A stretch of 10,804 nucleotides of DNA from Prevotellaceae bacterium (GTDB taxonomy: Bacteria > Bacteroidota > Bacteroidia > Bacteroidales > Bacteroidaceae). Location: contig JAISIB010000203.1 of the NCBI GenBank assembly GCA_031262265.1, positions 1 through 10,804 on the forward strand. The letters run 5' to 3'. The notes below the pieces were generated by a model that searched no databases, was not told where the DNA came from, and saw nothing but the letters and a program-made list of their open reading frames with translations. Both the position numbers and the translations under genes were made by a program. Of this stretch, positions 1-6,963 are shown piece after piece; the stretch's first letter is position 1, and each line of letters opens with the position of its first letter.

Positions 1-344
1 TCACGGCTTGGGCAAAGCAAGGAGTCTTATTGCTGAATGCCACGTTGACCGTTCGGGCACACCAAGCCGCTTCCCACCAAGGAAAAGGATGGGAAGAGTT
101 CACGGACGCCGTCATTCGCCTACTTGCCGAACAGCGCGAGCACTTGGTATTCATTTTGTGGGGCAGCTACGCACAGCGAAAAGGGCAATTCATAGACCGA
201 AACAAACACCTTGTATTGGCATCCGCCCACCCGTCTCCGCTCTCGGCCTACAACGGCTTCTTCGGAAACCGGCATTTCAGCCGCACCAACTCTTATCTTG
301 TCGAACATCACATAGAACCTATCCGATGGAATACGGAAGAATAA
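1..344 (+). CDS. ung: Uracil-DNA glycosylase, family 1, C-terminal part (5'-truncated)
   Basis: This is the end of a family-1 uracil-DNA glycosylase, the cytoplasmic base-excision repair enzyme that removes uracil from DNA. The reading frame is open from base 3 to the TAA at 342-344; the N-terminal half lies outside the window. The visible part begins WAKQGVLLLNATLTVR, a segment highly characteristic of Ung. It then carries the catalytic motif HPSPLSAYNGFFG (about bases 228-266), whose His and Leu act in transition-state stabilisation and in pushing the uracil out of the helix. The C-terminus falls where the family normally ends. The last 19 bases overlap the start of the next gene, which suggests co-transcription. 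The assignment is very secure; only the missing 5' end limits it. Confidence 0.96.
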   Translation, partial: TAWAKQGVLLLNATLTVRAHQAASHQGKGWEEFTDAVIRLLAEQREHLVFILWGSYAQRKGQFIDRNKHLVLASAHPSPLSAYNGFFGNRHFSRTNSYLVEHHIEPIRWNTEE

Positions 345-1183
345 ACCGAGCACGAGGAATCGCGCTCTGCCTCCTGCTGACGGTCGTGGCAGCCGCACAC
401 GCGCAGCAAGATTACACCGGCTATTGCGAACAAGCTCTGAGCTACACCGAACAAGACAGTATCCCGCAAGCCATAGAAAGCTACAAAAACGCACTTAGGC
501 TGGAACCGGCCAATCCGCGCAACGCACTTCTATACTCCAACATAGGCAGTCTACAACAACGATTGGGAGAGACGCAAGCGGCCATCGATTCTTATTCTTT
601 GGCCTTGAACAGTATGCCGAACAACATCCCTATTCTGCTAAACAGAGCCTCCGCCTATATGAAGGACGGGCAAACCAATCGGGCGTACGTGGACTATTGT
701 CAAGTATTGGACTTGCATCCTACGGACACGACGGCTAGCATCGAAGCGCATCTCGCGCGTGCCTATATTTATATGTCACGACGGGATTATCAGGCCGCCC
801 GCGCGGACTACACGAAACTTTTAGCCGTGCAACCGTCTCATTACTTGGCTCGATTAGGCTTAACGGAAATCGACCGACGAGAGGGAAAGCCGAAAGCTGC
901 GTTGGAGCAAATCAACCGGCTGCTGTCGGAACAACCGGCAAACGCTACGCTCTACCTCATGCGCGCCTCCATCGAACAAGACGAAAAGCAGTGGGAACAA
1001 GCACTGTCCGACCTCAACGAAGCGATACGCCTCGACCCTCATGCTACCGAAGCATTTACTGCGCGCGGAGAAGTGTACTTGCAACTCGGAAACAAGACGT
1101 TGGCTCGTAAAGATTTTACAAAAGCCATCGAATTGGGCGTCCCGTCCGGCGAGTTGAGAGAGCAAATGAAACGAAGCAAGTAG
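326..1183 (+). CDS. Exported TPR-repeat protein
   Basis: The gene encodes 285 residues. The first 27 form a convincing Sec signal peptide: a charged MEYGRINRARG stretch, a hydrophobic core ALCLLLTVVAAA, and a likely cut after AHA-Q. There is no lipobox, so a soluble periplasmic protein is expected. The rest is almost entirely tetratricopeptide repeats: about six or seven units spanning residues 30-275, with well-formed ones near 45-60, 83-95, 221-238 and 242-270 (for example WEQALSDLNEAIRLDP). TPR arrays are protein-binding scaffolds; no enzymatic domain is present and the partner is unknown. The frame is open far upstream inside ung, but the ATG at 326 is preferred because it places the signal peptide at the N-terminus. 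It overlaps ung by 19 bases, so translational coupling is likely. Function beyond scaffolding cannot be assigned. Confidence 0.88.
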   Translation: MEYGRINRARGIALCLLLTVVAAAHAQQDYTGYCEQALSYTEQDSIPQAIESYKNALRLEPANPRNALLYSNIGSLQQRLGETQAAIDSYSLALNSMPNNIPILLNRASAYMKDGQTNRAYVDYCQVLDLHPTDTTASIEAHLARAYIYMSRRDYQAARADYTKLLAVQPSHYLARLGLTEIDRREGKPKAALEQINRLLSEQPANATLYLMRASIEQDEKQWEQALSDLNEAIRLDPHATEAFTARGEVYLQLGNKTLARKDFTKAIELGVPSGELREQMKRSK

Positions 1184-1193
1184 ATTTCTACAA

Positions 1194-1209
1194 AAAAAGA
1201 CGTCTTTTT
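1194..1209. repeat. 16-bp perfect palindrome between the TPR and HTH genes
   Basis: AAAAAGACGTCTTTTT is a perfect inverted repeat without a spacer, 10 bases after the TPR stop codon. As RNA it could only form five A-U pairs around a six-base loop, so it would be a poor intrinsic terminator despite the T-run. It lies just upstream of a -7-like element, which also makes an operator possible. The choice between the two is inference. Confidence 0.5.
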
Positions 1210-1215
1210 CTTGTA

Positions 1216-1223
1216 TATATTTG
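1216..1223 (+). promoter_or_regulatory. Candidate Bacteroidetes -7 element for the HTH/AlkD-like pair
   Basis: TATATTTG matches the Bacteroidetes sigma-factor -7 consensus TAnnTTTG exactly. No convincing TTTG -33 element is present at the expected spacing. Transcription would start near 1230 and leave a leader of about 75 bases before the ATG at 1307. Confidence 0.4.
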
Positions 1224-1306
1224 AAACTATCACCAAATTTGTCGCGATAAATGCCTACACAAACAAGGATTTATACAAAGTACTCATCAAACCAAAAGCA
1301 TTGAGC

Positions 1307-1750
1307 ATGAAGAACTCGACAAAAGAAACCCCTTACCACAGGGTAAAGAAAGAAAAAAATGCAGCCTATCGCACGATGATCAGGCCTGAGTTGGCGGATG
1401 AACTATACGAGAAGATTCTGAACTATATCGTGATTCAGAAAAAGTATAGGGATCCGGAGTTTTCTGCGAAGTTCCTCGCAAAGGAACTACATACCAACAC
1501 ACGCTACCTTTCGGCGGTAGTCAATTCCAGATTCGGCAAGAATTATTCGTGCCTGCTGAACGAATACCGCGTCAAGGAAGCCATCTTTTTATTGGTAGAC
1601 AAACGTTATGCCGATTTGACCGTAGAAGACATCAGCACGATGGTTGGATTCTCCAATCGCCAATCGTTCTATGCCGCTTTCTACAAGAACGTAGGCATGA
1701 CGCCCAGTGCGTACCGGCGCAAGAATACGATTCACCCGTTTAAGAAGTAG
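1307..1750 (+). CDS. Small AraC-type HTH transcription regulator (DNA-binding domain only)
   Basis: The 147-residue protein consists of a basic N-terminal tail followed by one AraC/XylS-type DNA-binding domain. The first helix-turn-helix lies at residues 53-72 (FLAKELHTNTRYLSAVVN) and the second at 104-124 (LTVEDISTMVGFSNRQSF). The family hallmark near the end, VGMTPSAYRR (129-138), is intact. There is no cupin or other sensing domain of the usual 280-residue AraC proteins, so the inducer-binding part is either absent or supplied by a partner. The ATG at 1307 was chosen because upstream codons are A/T-rich and contain the likely promoter. Its stop codon TAG shares its G with the GTG start of the next gene, so the two are very probably co-transcribed and translationally coupled. 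It may control that pair; the target genes are unknown. Confidence 0.87.
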   Translation: MKNSTKETPYHRVKKEKNAAYRTMIRPELADELYEKILNYIVIQKKYRDPEFSAKFLAKELHTNTRYLSAVVNSRFGKNYSCLLNEYRVKEAIFLLVDKRYADLTVEDISTMVGFSNRQSFYAAFYKNVGMTPSAYRRKNTIHPFKK

Positions 1751-2421
1751 TGACGGATTCTCCGACCACCAAAGAACAGATTCAACGTATAAAGGTTAGT
1801 TTGCGACTCGGCATGAACGGCGTCGCAGCTACGAGTATGCGCGAAAAAGGCTTGCGCTACGCACAAAACTTCGGTGTAGAATTGCCGCGTCTGAAAGCGA
1901 TCGCTGCCGAGTGGCAACCGAATGTCGATTTGGCGCAAGCCCTGTGGCACGAAGAAATCCGTGAATGTAAGATTCTCGCGGGTTTGTTATATCCGCCGGA
2001 CGCTTTCCTTCCCGACCTGGCCGAAATCTGGGTCGGGGAAATCCGCAACATTGAAATAGCGGAAATGACATGCTTACATCTCTTCCGTCATTTATCCTAT
2101 GCCCCCGCTCTTGCTTTTCGTTGGATATCCGATGAGCGAGAATACGTGCAGGTCTGCGGCTTCTTGCTCATCGCCCGTCTGCTGACGGAACGTGGAGCGA
2201 TGAACGAGCGAGCCTCATCGGAATTTCTCGACCAAGCCGTTTTCGCTTTCCTCTCCGGCACCTATCACATCCGGCGTGCCGTATCGACGGCTATCCGCCG
2301 CTATATGCAATACAGCGAGGAGAACGCGTTTCAGGTATGTAGGCAAGTGGATAGACTGGCTGACTCCGATGTAGAAGCCGAGCAGCTACTTTATCAAATC
2401 GTACGAGAAGAAGTAGAATAA
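1750..2421 (+). CDS. AlkD-like HEAT-repeat protein (DNA alkylation repair family)
   Basis: The 223-residue product resembles the DNA alkylation repair family (AlkC/AlkD type), all-helical HEAT-like repeat proteins that include glycosylases for bulky or cationic alkylated bases. Supporting segments are MNGVAATSMREKGL (22-35), NFGVELPRLKAIA (40-52), LAQALWHEEIRECKILAGLL (61-80) and the helical-repeat pattern through to the C-terminus. The start is a GTG that overlaps the stop of the HTH gene by one base. The next ATG (residue 22) would delete the first helix, so GTG is preferred. By eye, the AlkD active-site Trp-x-x-x-Asp aligns with I101-x-x-x-E105, and the conserved Arg further on aligns with Q134/V135. 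Glycosylase activity is therefore doubtful, and a DNA-binding or divergent role is possible. Family membership is fairly secure; catalytic function is not. Confidence 0.8.
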   Translation: MTDSPTTKEQIQRIKVSLRLGMNGVAATSMREKGLRYAQNFGVELPRLKAIAAEWQPNVDLAQALWHEEIRECKILAGLLYPPDAFLPDLAEIWVGEIRNIEIAEMTCLHLFRHLSYAPALAFRWISDEREYVQVCGFLLIARLLTERGAMNERASSEFLDQAVFAFLSGTYHIRRAVSTAIRRYMQYSEENAFQVCRQVDRLADSDVEAEQLLYQIVREEVE

Positions 2422-2435
2422 CGCCTGTCGGCGTT
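2420..2435. terminator. Hairpin between convergent genes, probable bidirectional terminator
   Basis: AACGCC-TGTC-GGCGTT forms a six-pair stem with a four-base loop. It starts inside the TAA of the AlkD-like gene and ends one base before the stop codon of the opposing gene. The T-tracts on either side are poor, so termination efficiency is uncertain. Confidence 0.5.
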
Positions 2436-2436
2436 C

Positions 2437-5409
2437 TTACGGCTTTTGCACGACGCCGAGCTTTCTCTTTCCGTCCATCAAGATACGCACCGGCTTTTCA
2501 AAGCGTACGTGACGCAGATAAGCGGTCTCTTCCGTCGCCGGCATTCCGTTGAGAAACGCTTCATCGAATACGCCGTCGTGCCTAAATGCGTTGATCGTAA
2601 AGTATCCCACGCCGAATGACGTCAGATTCTGAAAGAAGTGCGTACCCTGACTCGGCGTCACTTGATAATTCGTCAGCCCGGCCTCCACGATGACACGCGC
2701 CGCACTGATACTCGACCACTTGACGGGTATACCCAGCCACGAATCACTCGACCCCCAACGCCCGGGTCCGACCAACACATAGTTTGTCCCCTCATTCAGG
2801 AAGCGTTGATTGATGACGGCCAACTCTTCGGCTATCCGAACGTTATTGGCAGCGTTGTAACCCTCTGTCTTTACATAGACAACATCATATACGTCGTCTA
2901 TAATACCGTGCCCCAACGCATTGAACGAGCGTAAGATACAATCCGAATCCGCCATACGCGACAAGTCTTCCGTCAATTGTTCGCTACTGTCCACGATCGG
3001 GCGAATTTGCAACAGATAGAACGTACCGCTCCGCTCGCTGTCCCGATGCAGCGTAGCCGCAAACTCTATTTCCACCGGTCGGCGCACCGCTTCATGGCTA
3101 CGCTCCAACACCGTCTGCAAGATGTTAGCCAACGGAAACACATCATGCTTCAATACATTGGCAAACGTCAATACCTTGCGCCCGCCGGGGCGCAAATCAT
3201 CCCGCATGATACCGTCGCGCGGGTCATAGGTAGATACCAGATAACGCAAAGCACCGTCTGCTTCGGCGTCTTTTACTTTTAGCTTCAAGAGATTGAATCC
3301 ATCGTCTATCGAAAACTCGCCGGATACGTTTTTCAGGTCAAGCGCATAGAATTGCGTTTGTGTCTCTCTCAACGCCAATTCCGGTTCGCTCGTTTGTAAC
3401 ACTTGCGCGGGATGGTACGGCGAGAAGCGGAGCGTCACGCCACCGTCTACGATATATTTGCCAAGTCCTAACGCGAGGTTCACCGTGCCTTCTTCGGGTA
3501 GCTCGTCGCCGATGGGATAATAGTTGATGGAACGCGCCACGCCCGACATGGAAGGATAGAAGCGATCGCCATAGGTATCGCCTACCACTTCTTGCAAAAT
3601 CACCGCCATCTTTTCCTCATCGATGACGTTCGACGTAGCTTGCATATAGGCCTTGCTATCCTTAAAGTAGACTGAAGCATACACACTTTTGATGGCGTCG
3701 GCCAACATGCGCAACATCTCATATTTATCGTCCAAATAAGGCACCATGTACGTGTTGTAGATACCGGCGAAAGGCTGATAGTGAGAATCCTCGAGCAGAC
3801 TGGACGAACGTACGGCAATCGGTGCTTTCACGACGTCAAAGAACGTAAATAAATCCTCTACGAAACGGTCTGAAAGCTTGGCTCGCAAGAAATGACGCAA
3901 GATAGTTTCATCGTCGGCATCAGACAGGGCTACCTGATACAGGTTATTCGTATCCATAAACTCGTCGAACACATCCGTACACAAGACGAGCGTCTTCGGA
4001 ATGGCCACTCGGGCATTCTCAAAGCTATCGAATTCGGGATGTTGCTTAATCATTATATCGATAAACGCCAATCCTCTCCCTTTGCCGCCCAACGAGCCGT
4101 CTCCGATACGCGCGAAATTGGAATATCTATCGAACTGGTCGCGACGAAAGACGGCCACCACTCCCTGATTCTTCATCTTCCTGTACTTAACAATGGCTTC
4201 GGCAATAATTTGCCGGTGCATATCCACGTCTTTCATACTGTGGTGCGTGATAGGCTTCAAGAACTCGGCTACCGGAAACATCGCGCGCGAATAGAGCCAG
4301 CGAGAAATGTCGTTGTGGCTGATATGATAGAGAAACGACTCGGCAGGCACGGAGAATATCACGTTTTGCAGTTCGCGCAGATTGCGTACCCGCGCAATCT
4401 CTTCACTTGTGTCGGGATTACGAAAGACAAAGTCGCCGAAACCGAAATTGTCGGAAACGATACGACGCAAGTCAACTCCCATCTTTTTCGAGTTCTTATC
4501 TACGAAAGCCGCCCTGAAACGACCGGCTATCGAGCGGTTTTCTATCTCGGACGACTGTACGATAAGCGGCAAGAAAGGGTCTTCCGCACGAATATGACGG
4601 CACAACTTGAAACCGGCCATTGAGTCTTTCTCGCCGCCGAGCGGAAAGCGTACGTCGGTAATCACGCCCAACACATTGTCCTTGTAGTTATCATATATCG
4701 CCGTAGCCTCTTCGTACGTACGTGCCAACACAATCTTCGGACGTCCGCGCATACGCAACGTTCTTTGGTGCGCATTCAACGCTTCGGTGCTTGATTCCTG
4801 ACTTTGCATCAGCACGAATTTATAGAGATTCGGCAAAATGGACGAATAGAAGCGGATGCCGTCTTCCACCAACAAGAGTAGCTGCACGCCAATCTCCTGT
4901 ACGTCGTGTTCAAGGTTCATCCGGTCTTCCATCAGCTTGATGATGGAAAGTAGCAAGTCGGTATTCCCCAACCAACAAAACACATATTCAAACGCGCTCA
5001 GATCTTCGTCTGCGATTCGACGGGTGATACCCCGACTAAAAGGCGTCAAAATCACAATAGGTATGGTCGAATAGCGCGCTTTAATGCGCCGGCCGATATC
5101 AAAGCTGTCGTTATCACCACTACTCGGCATGCAAATGATCAGCTCGAACGGAATCTCTTCCAACATCTCCATCGCTTCTTCCTCTGTGGATACTTGCGTG
5201 AATCGCGGCGGATAGCGCAACGACAACGAGGTATATTCGTTGAAGATTTTTTCGTCGATGCGGCCGTCGTCTTCCAGCATGAACGCATCATAGGGATTGG
5301 CGATAAGCAATATATTGAAGATACGCCGCTTCATCAGGTTGGCAAATTGCGTATCCCGAAAGTACAAGCGGTTCGACTTCAACTTGCTAAGCATCATTTC
5401 TACGTCCAT
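2437..5409 (-). CDS. Tandem-receiver protein with PPDK/PEP-synthase-type ATP-binding domain
   Basis: The 990-residue protein is probably cytoplasmic; no signal peptide or membrane segment was seen. Residues about 30-165 form a receiver-like fold without the usual acidic pair, phospho-acceptor Asp or Lys. Residues about 174-328 form a second receiver with all key residues present: E182/D183, D252, S286/S287 and K305. A linker (330-430) leads to a pyruvate phosphate dikinase N-terminal (ATP-grasp) domain at about 433-805. Its landmarks are GSLGGKGRGLAF, IAVRSSSLLED, PFAGIYNTY, LALGLGKYIVDGG and LLQIRPI. The last 150 residues hold GPGRWGSSDSWLGIPVKWS (881-899) and SQGTHFFQNLTS (920-931), which match no domain I can name. 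The phosphohistidine swivel domain and PEP-utilising TIM barrel of true PEP synthase (about 800 residues) are not visible. The common label 'phosphoenolpyruvate synthase' would be misleading. A phosphorylation-controlled ATP-dependent phosphotransferase is an inference. It is divergent from pgk. Confidence 0.85.
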   Translation of the reverse strand: MDVEMMLSKLKSNRLYFRDTQFANLMKRRIFNILLIANPYDAFMLEDDGRIDEKIFNEYTSLSLRYPPRFTQVSTEEEAMEMLEEIPFELIICMPSSGDNDSFDIGRRIKARYSTIPIVILTPFSRGITRRIADEDLSAFEYVFCWLGNTDLLLSIIKLMEDRMNLEHDVQEIGVQLLLLVEDGIRFYSSILPNLYKFVLMQSQESSTEALNAHQRTLRMRGRPKIVLARTYEEATAIYDNYKDNVLGVITDVRFPLGGEKDSMAGFKLCRHIRAEDPFLPLIVQSSEIENRSIAGRFRAAFVDKNSKKMGVDLRRIVSDNFGFGDFVFRNPDTSEEIARVRNLRELQNVIFSVPAESFLYHISHNDISRWLYSRAMFPVAEFLKPITHHSMKDVDMHRQIIAEAIVKYRKMKNQGVVAVFRRDQFDRYSNFARIGDGSLGGKGRGLAFIDIMIKQHPEFDSFENARVAIPKTLVLCTDVFDEFMDTNNLYQVALSDADDETILRHFLRAKLSDRFVEDLFTFFDVVKAPIAVRSSSLLEDSHYQPFAGIYNTYMVPYLDDKYEMLRMLADAIKSVYASVYFKDSKAYMQATSNVIDEEKMAVILQEVVGDTYGDRFYPSMSGVARSINYYPIGDELPEEGTVNLALGLGKYIVDGGVTLRFSPYHPAQVLQTSEPELALRETQTQFYALDLKNVSGEFSIDDGFNLLKLKVKDAEADGALRYLVSTYDPRDGIMRDDLRPGGRKVLTFANVLKHDVFPLANILQTVLERSHEAVRRPVEIEFAATLHRDSERSGTFYLLQIRPIVDSSEQLTEDLSRMADSDCILRSFNALGHGIIDDVYDVVYVKTEGYNAANNVRIAEELAVINQRFLNEGTNYVLVGPGRWGSSDSWLGIPVKWSSISAARVIVEAGLTNYQVTPSQGTHFFQNLTSFGVGYFTINAFRHDGVFDEAFLNGMPATEETAYLRHVRFEKPVRILMDGKRKLGVVQKP

Positions 5410-5472
5410 AATTTATCGTTTCTACAAGCAAAAGTCGTTGTTTTCTCACACCTTACCAAATATCCGGCTCGT

Positions 5473-5483
5473 TTTTAGCAACA
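5473..5483 (+). repeat. Direct repeat copy 1, TTTTAGCAACA
   Basis: First of two identical 11-base copies in the divergent promoter region; the second starts 45 bases later. It could be an operator half or a chance repeat. Confidence 0.45.
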
Positions 5484-5517
5484 CCGCCGTTCGTTCTGCA
5501 ATTTTCTCCCTTTGATA

Positions 5518-5528
5518 TTTTAGCAACA
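5518..5528 (+). repeat. Direct repeat copy 2, TTTTAGCAACA
   Basis: Second copy of the 11-base repeat. It lies about 50 bases upstream of the pgk -7 element, a position where an activator or repressor could act. Confidence 0.45.
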
Positions 5529-5576
5529 TACCTCGAAAATTACTTTTCAAGGCGCGAAAAATCCATAGAAAAGCCA

Positions 5577-5584
5577 TAACTTTG
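5577..5584 (+). promoter_or_regulatory. pgk promoter -7 element
   Basis: TAACTTTG is an exact match to the Bacteroidetes -7 consensus TAnnTTTG. It predicts a transcript start near 5591 and a leader of about 45 bases before the pgk ATG. A clear TTTG -33 element at 19-21 bases upstream is missing; the nearest T-rich run (TTTTC, 5544-5548) is too far. Confidence 0.55.
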
Positions 5585-5635
5585 CGTCTCGAAACCCAAA
5601 CGGAAATTTATCTCATTTATAATAACGATAACAGT

Positions 5636-6895
5636 ATGCAAACAATTGAAAAGTACAACTTTGCCGGAAAGAAGGCATTTGTCCGCGTAGACTTCAACGT
5701 ACCGTTGGACGAGAACTTCCACATCACCGACGACACGCGCATTCGTGCCGCCTTGCCCACCCTGAAAAAAATCATCGCCGACGGCGGTAGTGTCATTATA
5801 GGTTCGCATCTGGGACGTCCGAAAGGCGTAACCGATAAGTACTCGTTGAAACATATCCTGCCGCGCGTCTCCGAGTTGCTGGGCGTCGACGTTCAGTTCG
5901 CTCCCGACTGTATGGGCGAAGAGGCCGGCGTGAAAGCGGCCGCTTTACAACCCGGCGAGGCGTTGATGTTGGAGAATCTGCGTTTTTACGCCGAAGAAGA
6001 AGGCAAGCCGCGCGGTCTGGCTGACGACGCGAGCGACGACGAGAAAGCGGCCGCCAAGAAAGCTATCAAGGAGAGCCAGAAAACGTTCACCAAGAAGCTG
6101 GCCTCGTATGCCGACTGCTATGTGAACGACGCCTTTGGTACCGCGCACCGCGCACACGCTTCGACCGCGCTCATCGCAGCCTATTTCGACGTGAACGATA
6201 AAATGTTCGGCTATCTCATGGAAAAGGAAGTACAAGCGGTAAACAAGGTGTTGACCGACATTCGCCGTCCGTTCACAGCCATTATGGGTGGCTCGAAAGT
6301 TTCTTCCAAGATAGAAATCATAGAGAATCTGCTGACGAAAGTAGATAACCTGATCATCGCAGGCGGTATGACTTATACCTTTACCAAAGCATTGGGCGGA
6401 AATATCGGAAAATCGTTGTGCGAACTCGACAAACTGGACTTGGCACTCGATATTTTGAAGAAAGCCAAAGAAAACGGCGTGAATCTCGTGCTGGCCACCG
6501 ACGCAAAGATTGCCGATGACTTCTCGAACGACGCAGCCACGAAGATCGTGCCGGTTGGCGAGATTCCGGATGAATGGGAAGGGTTGGATATTGGTCCCGA
6601 ATCCGAGAAAGTATTCGCCGACGTAATCAAAGCTTCCAAAACGATTCTCTGGAACGGACCGACGGGCGTGTTCGAGTTCGACAACTTCACGCACGGTTCG
6701 CGCACAGTAGGCGAAGCCGTCGTCGAAGCTACGAAAAACGGGGCATTCTCATTGGTAGGCGGCGGAGACTCTGTCGCGTGCGTCAACAAATTCGGTTTAG
6801 CCGACGGTGTTTCCTATGTTTCGACGGGCGGCGGCGCATTGCTTGAAGCCATCGAAGGGAAAAAGTTGCCGGGTATTGCCGCTATTGAAGGATAA
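5636..6895 (+). CDS. pgk: Phosphoglycerate kinase
   Basis: Pgk interconverts 1,3-bisphosphoglycerate plus ADP and 3-phosphoglycerate plus ATP, the first ATP-forming step of glycolysis, in the cytoplasm. The 419-residue product shows all family signatures. Substrate-binding residues lie in RVDFNVPLD (17-25), SHLGRP (57-62) and NDAFGTAHRAHAS (164-176). Lys/nucleotide-binding segments are GGSKVSSKI (218-226), WNGPTGVFE (339-347), GGGDS (375-379) and STGGGALLEAIEG (396-408). Typical bacterial enzymes have about 390-400 residues; the surplus is the charged stretch around 121-154, common in Bacteroidetes. The ATG at 5636 is chosen because MQTIEKYNF begins at the normal distance from the first motif. 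Upstream in-frame codons run into the promoter. A strong terminator follows, so it is probably monocistronic. The gene is intact. Confidence 0.98.
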   Translation: MQTIEKYNFAGKKAFVRVDFNVPLDENFHITDDTRIRAALPTLKKIIADGGSVIIGSHLGRPKGVTDKYSLKHILPRVSELLGVDVQFAPDCMGEEAGVKAAALQPGEALMLENLRFYAEEEGKPRGLADDASDDEKAAAKKAIKESQKTFTKKLASYADCYVNDAFGTAHRAHASTALIAAYFDVNDKMFGYLMEKEVQAVNKVLTDIRRPFTAIMGGSKVSSKIEIIENLLTKVDNLIIAGGMTYTFTKALGGNIGKSLCELDKLDLALDILKKAKENGVNLVLATDAKIADDFSNDAATKIVPVGEIPDEWEGLDIGPESEKVFADVIKASKTILWNGPTGVFEFDNFTHGSRTVGEAVVEATKNGAFSLVGGGDSVACVNKFGLADGVSYVSTGGGALLEAIEGKKLPGIAAIEG

Positions 6896-6913
6896 ACTTG
6901 ACAAAATACTCGG

Positions 6914-6950
6914 AAGGGTGTTGGTAATCCGCCAACGCCCTTTCTTTTTA
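6914..6950 (+). terminator. Intrinsic terminator of pgk
   Basis: AAGGGTGTTGG (6914-6924) pairs with CCAACGCCCTT (6932-6942) in an 11-pair stem with one G-U wobble and a seven-base loop. It is followed by the T-rich run TCTTTTTAT. It ends only 13 bases before the next start codon. Confidence 0.88.
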
Positions 6951-6963
6951 TACGTTATCTATC

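Larger units (their letters stand above)
5410..5635. promoter_or_regulatory. Divergent intergenic region between the receiver/ATP-grasp gene and pgk
   Basis: This 226-base A/T-rich region must hold promoters for both flanking genes. For the minus strand only imperfect -7 candidates are seen: GATATTTG (read on minus, plus-strand 5457-5464) and GACTTTTG (plus-strand 5429-5436). Each has one mismatch to TAnnTTTG and no clear -33 partner. It also contains an 11-base direct repeat, listed separately. No structured riboswitch or small ORF was recognised. Confidence 0.6.

Noticed and set aside
8..325. N-terminal extension of the TPR gene back to base 8
   Set aside because: It lies in a different frame of ung and would bury the signal peptide that begins at the ATG at 326.
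3892..4623. Plus-strand frame (243 codons) opposite the receiver/ATP-grasp gene
   Set aside because: It is an antisense shadow; the minus-strand frame carries clear domain motifs throughout this stretch.
2437..5409. Calling the large minus-strand gene ppsA
   Set aside because: Only the ATP-binding domain is shared; the phosphohistidine and PEP/pyruvate domains are not visible, and receivers are present instead.
5582..5635. Upstream start for pgk
   Set aside because: It would overlap the -7 element and add 18 residues not found in the family.
5945..6694. Long minus-strand frame (249 codons) opposite pgk
   Set aside because: It lies wholly antisense to an unmistakable pgk, shows no known domain, and its composition reflects the pgk codon pattern.
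6896..6963. TPP riboswitch before the NMT1/THI5-like binding protein
   Set aside because: The 68-base gap is filled by the pgk terminator and shows no CUGAGA-type TPP core.
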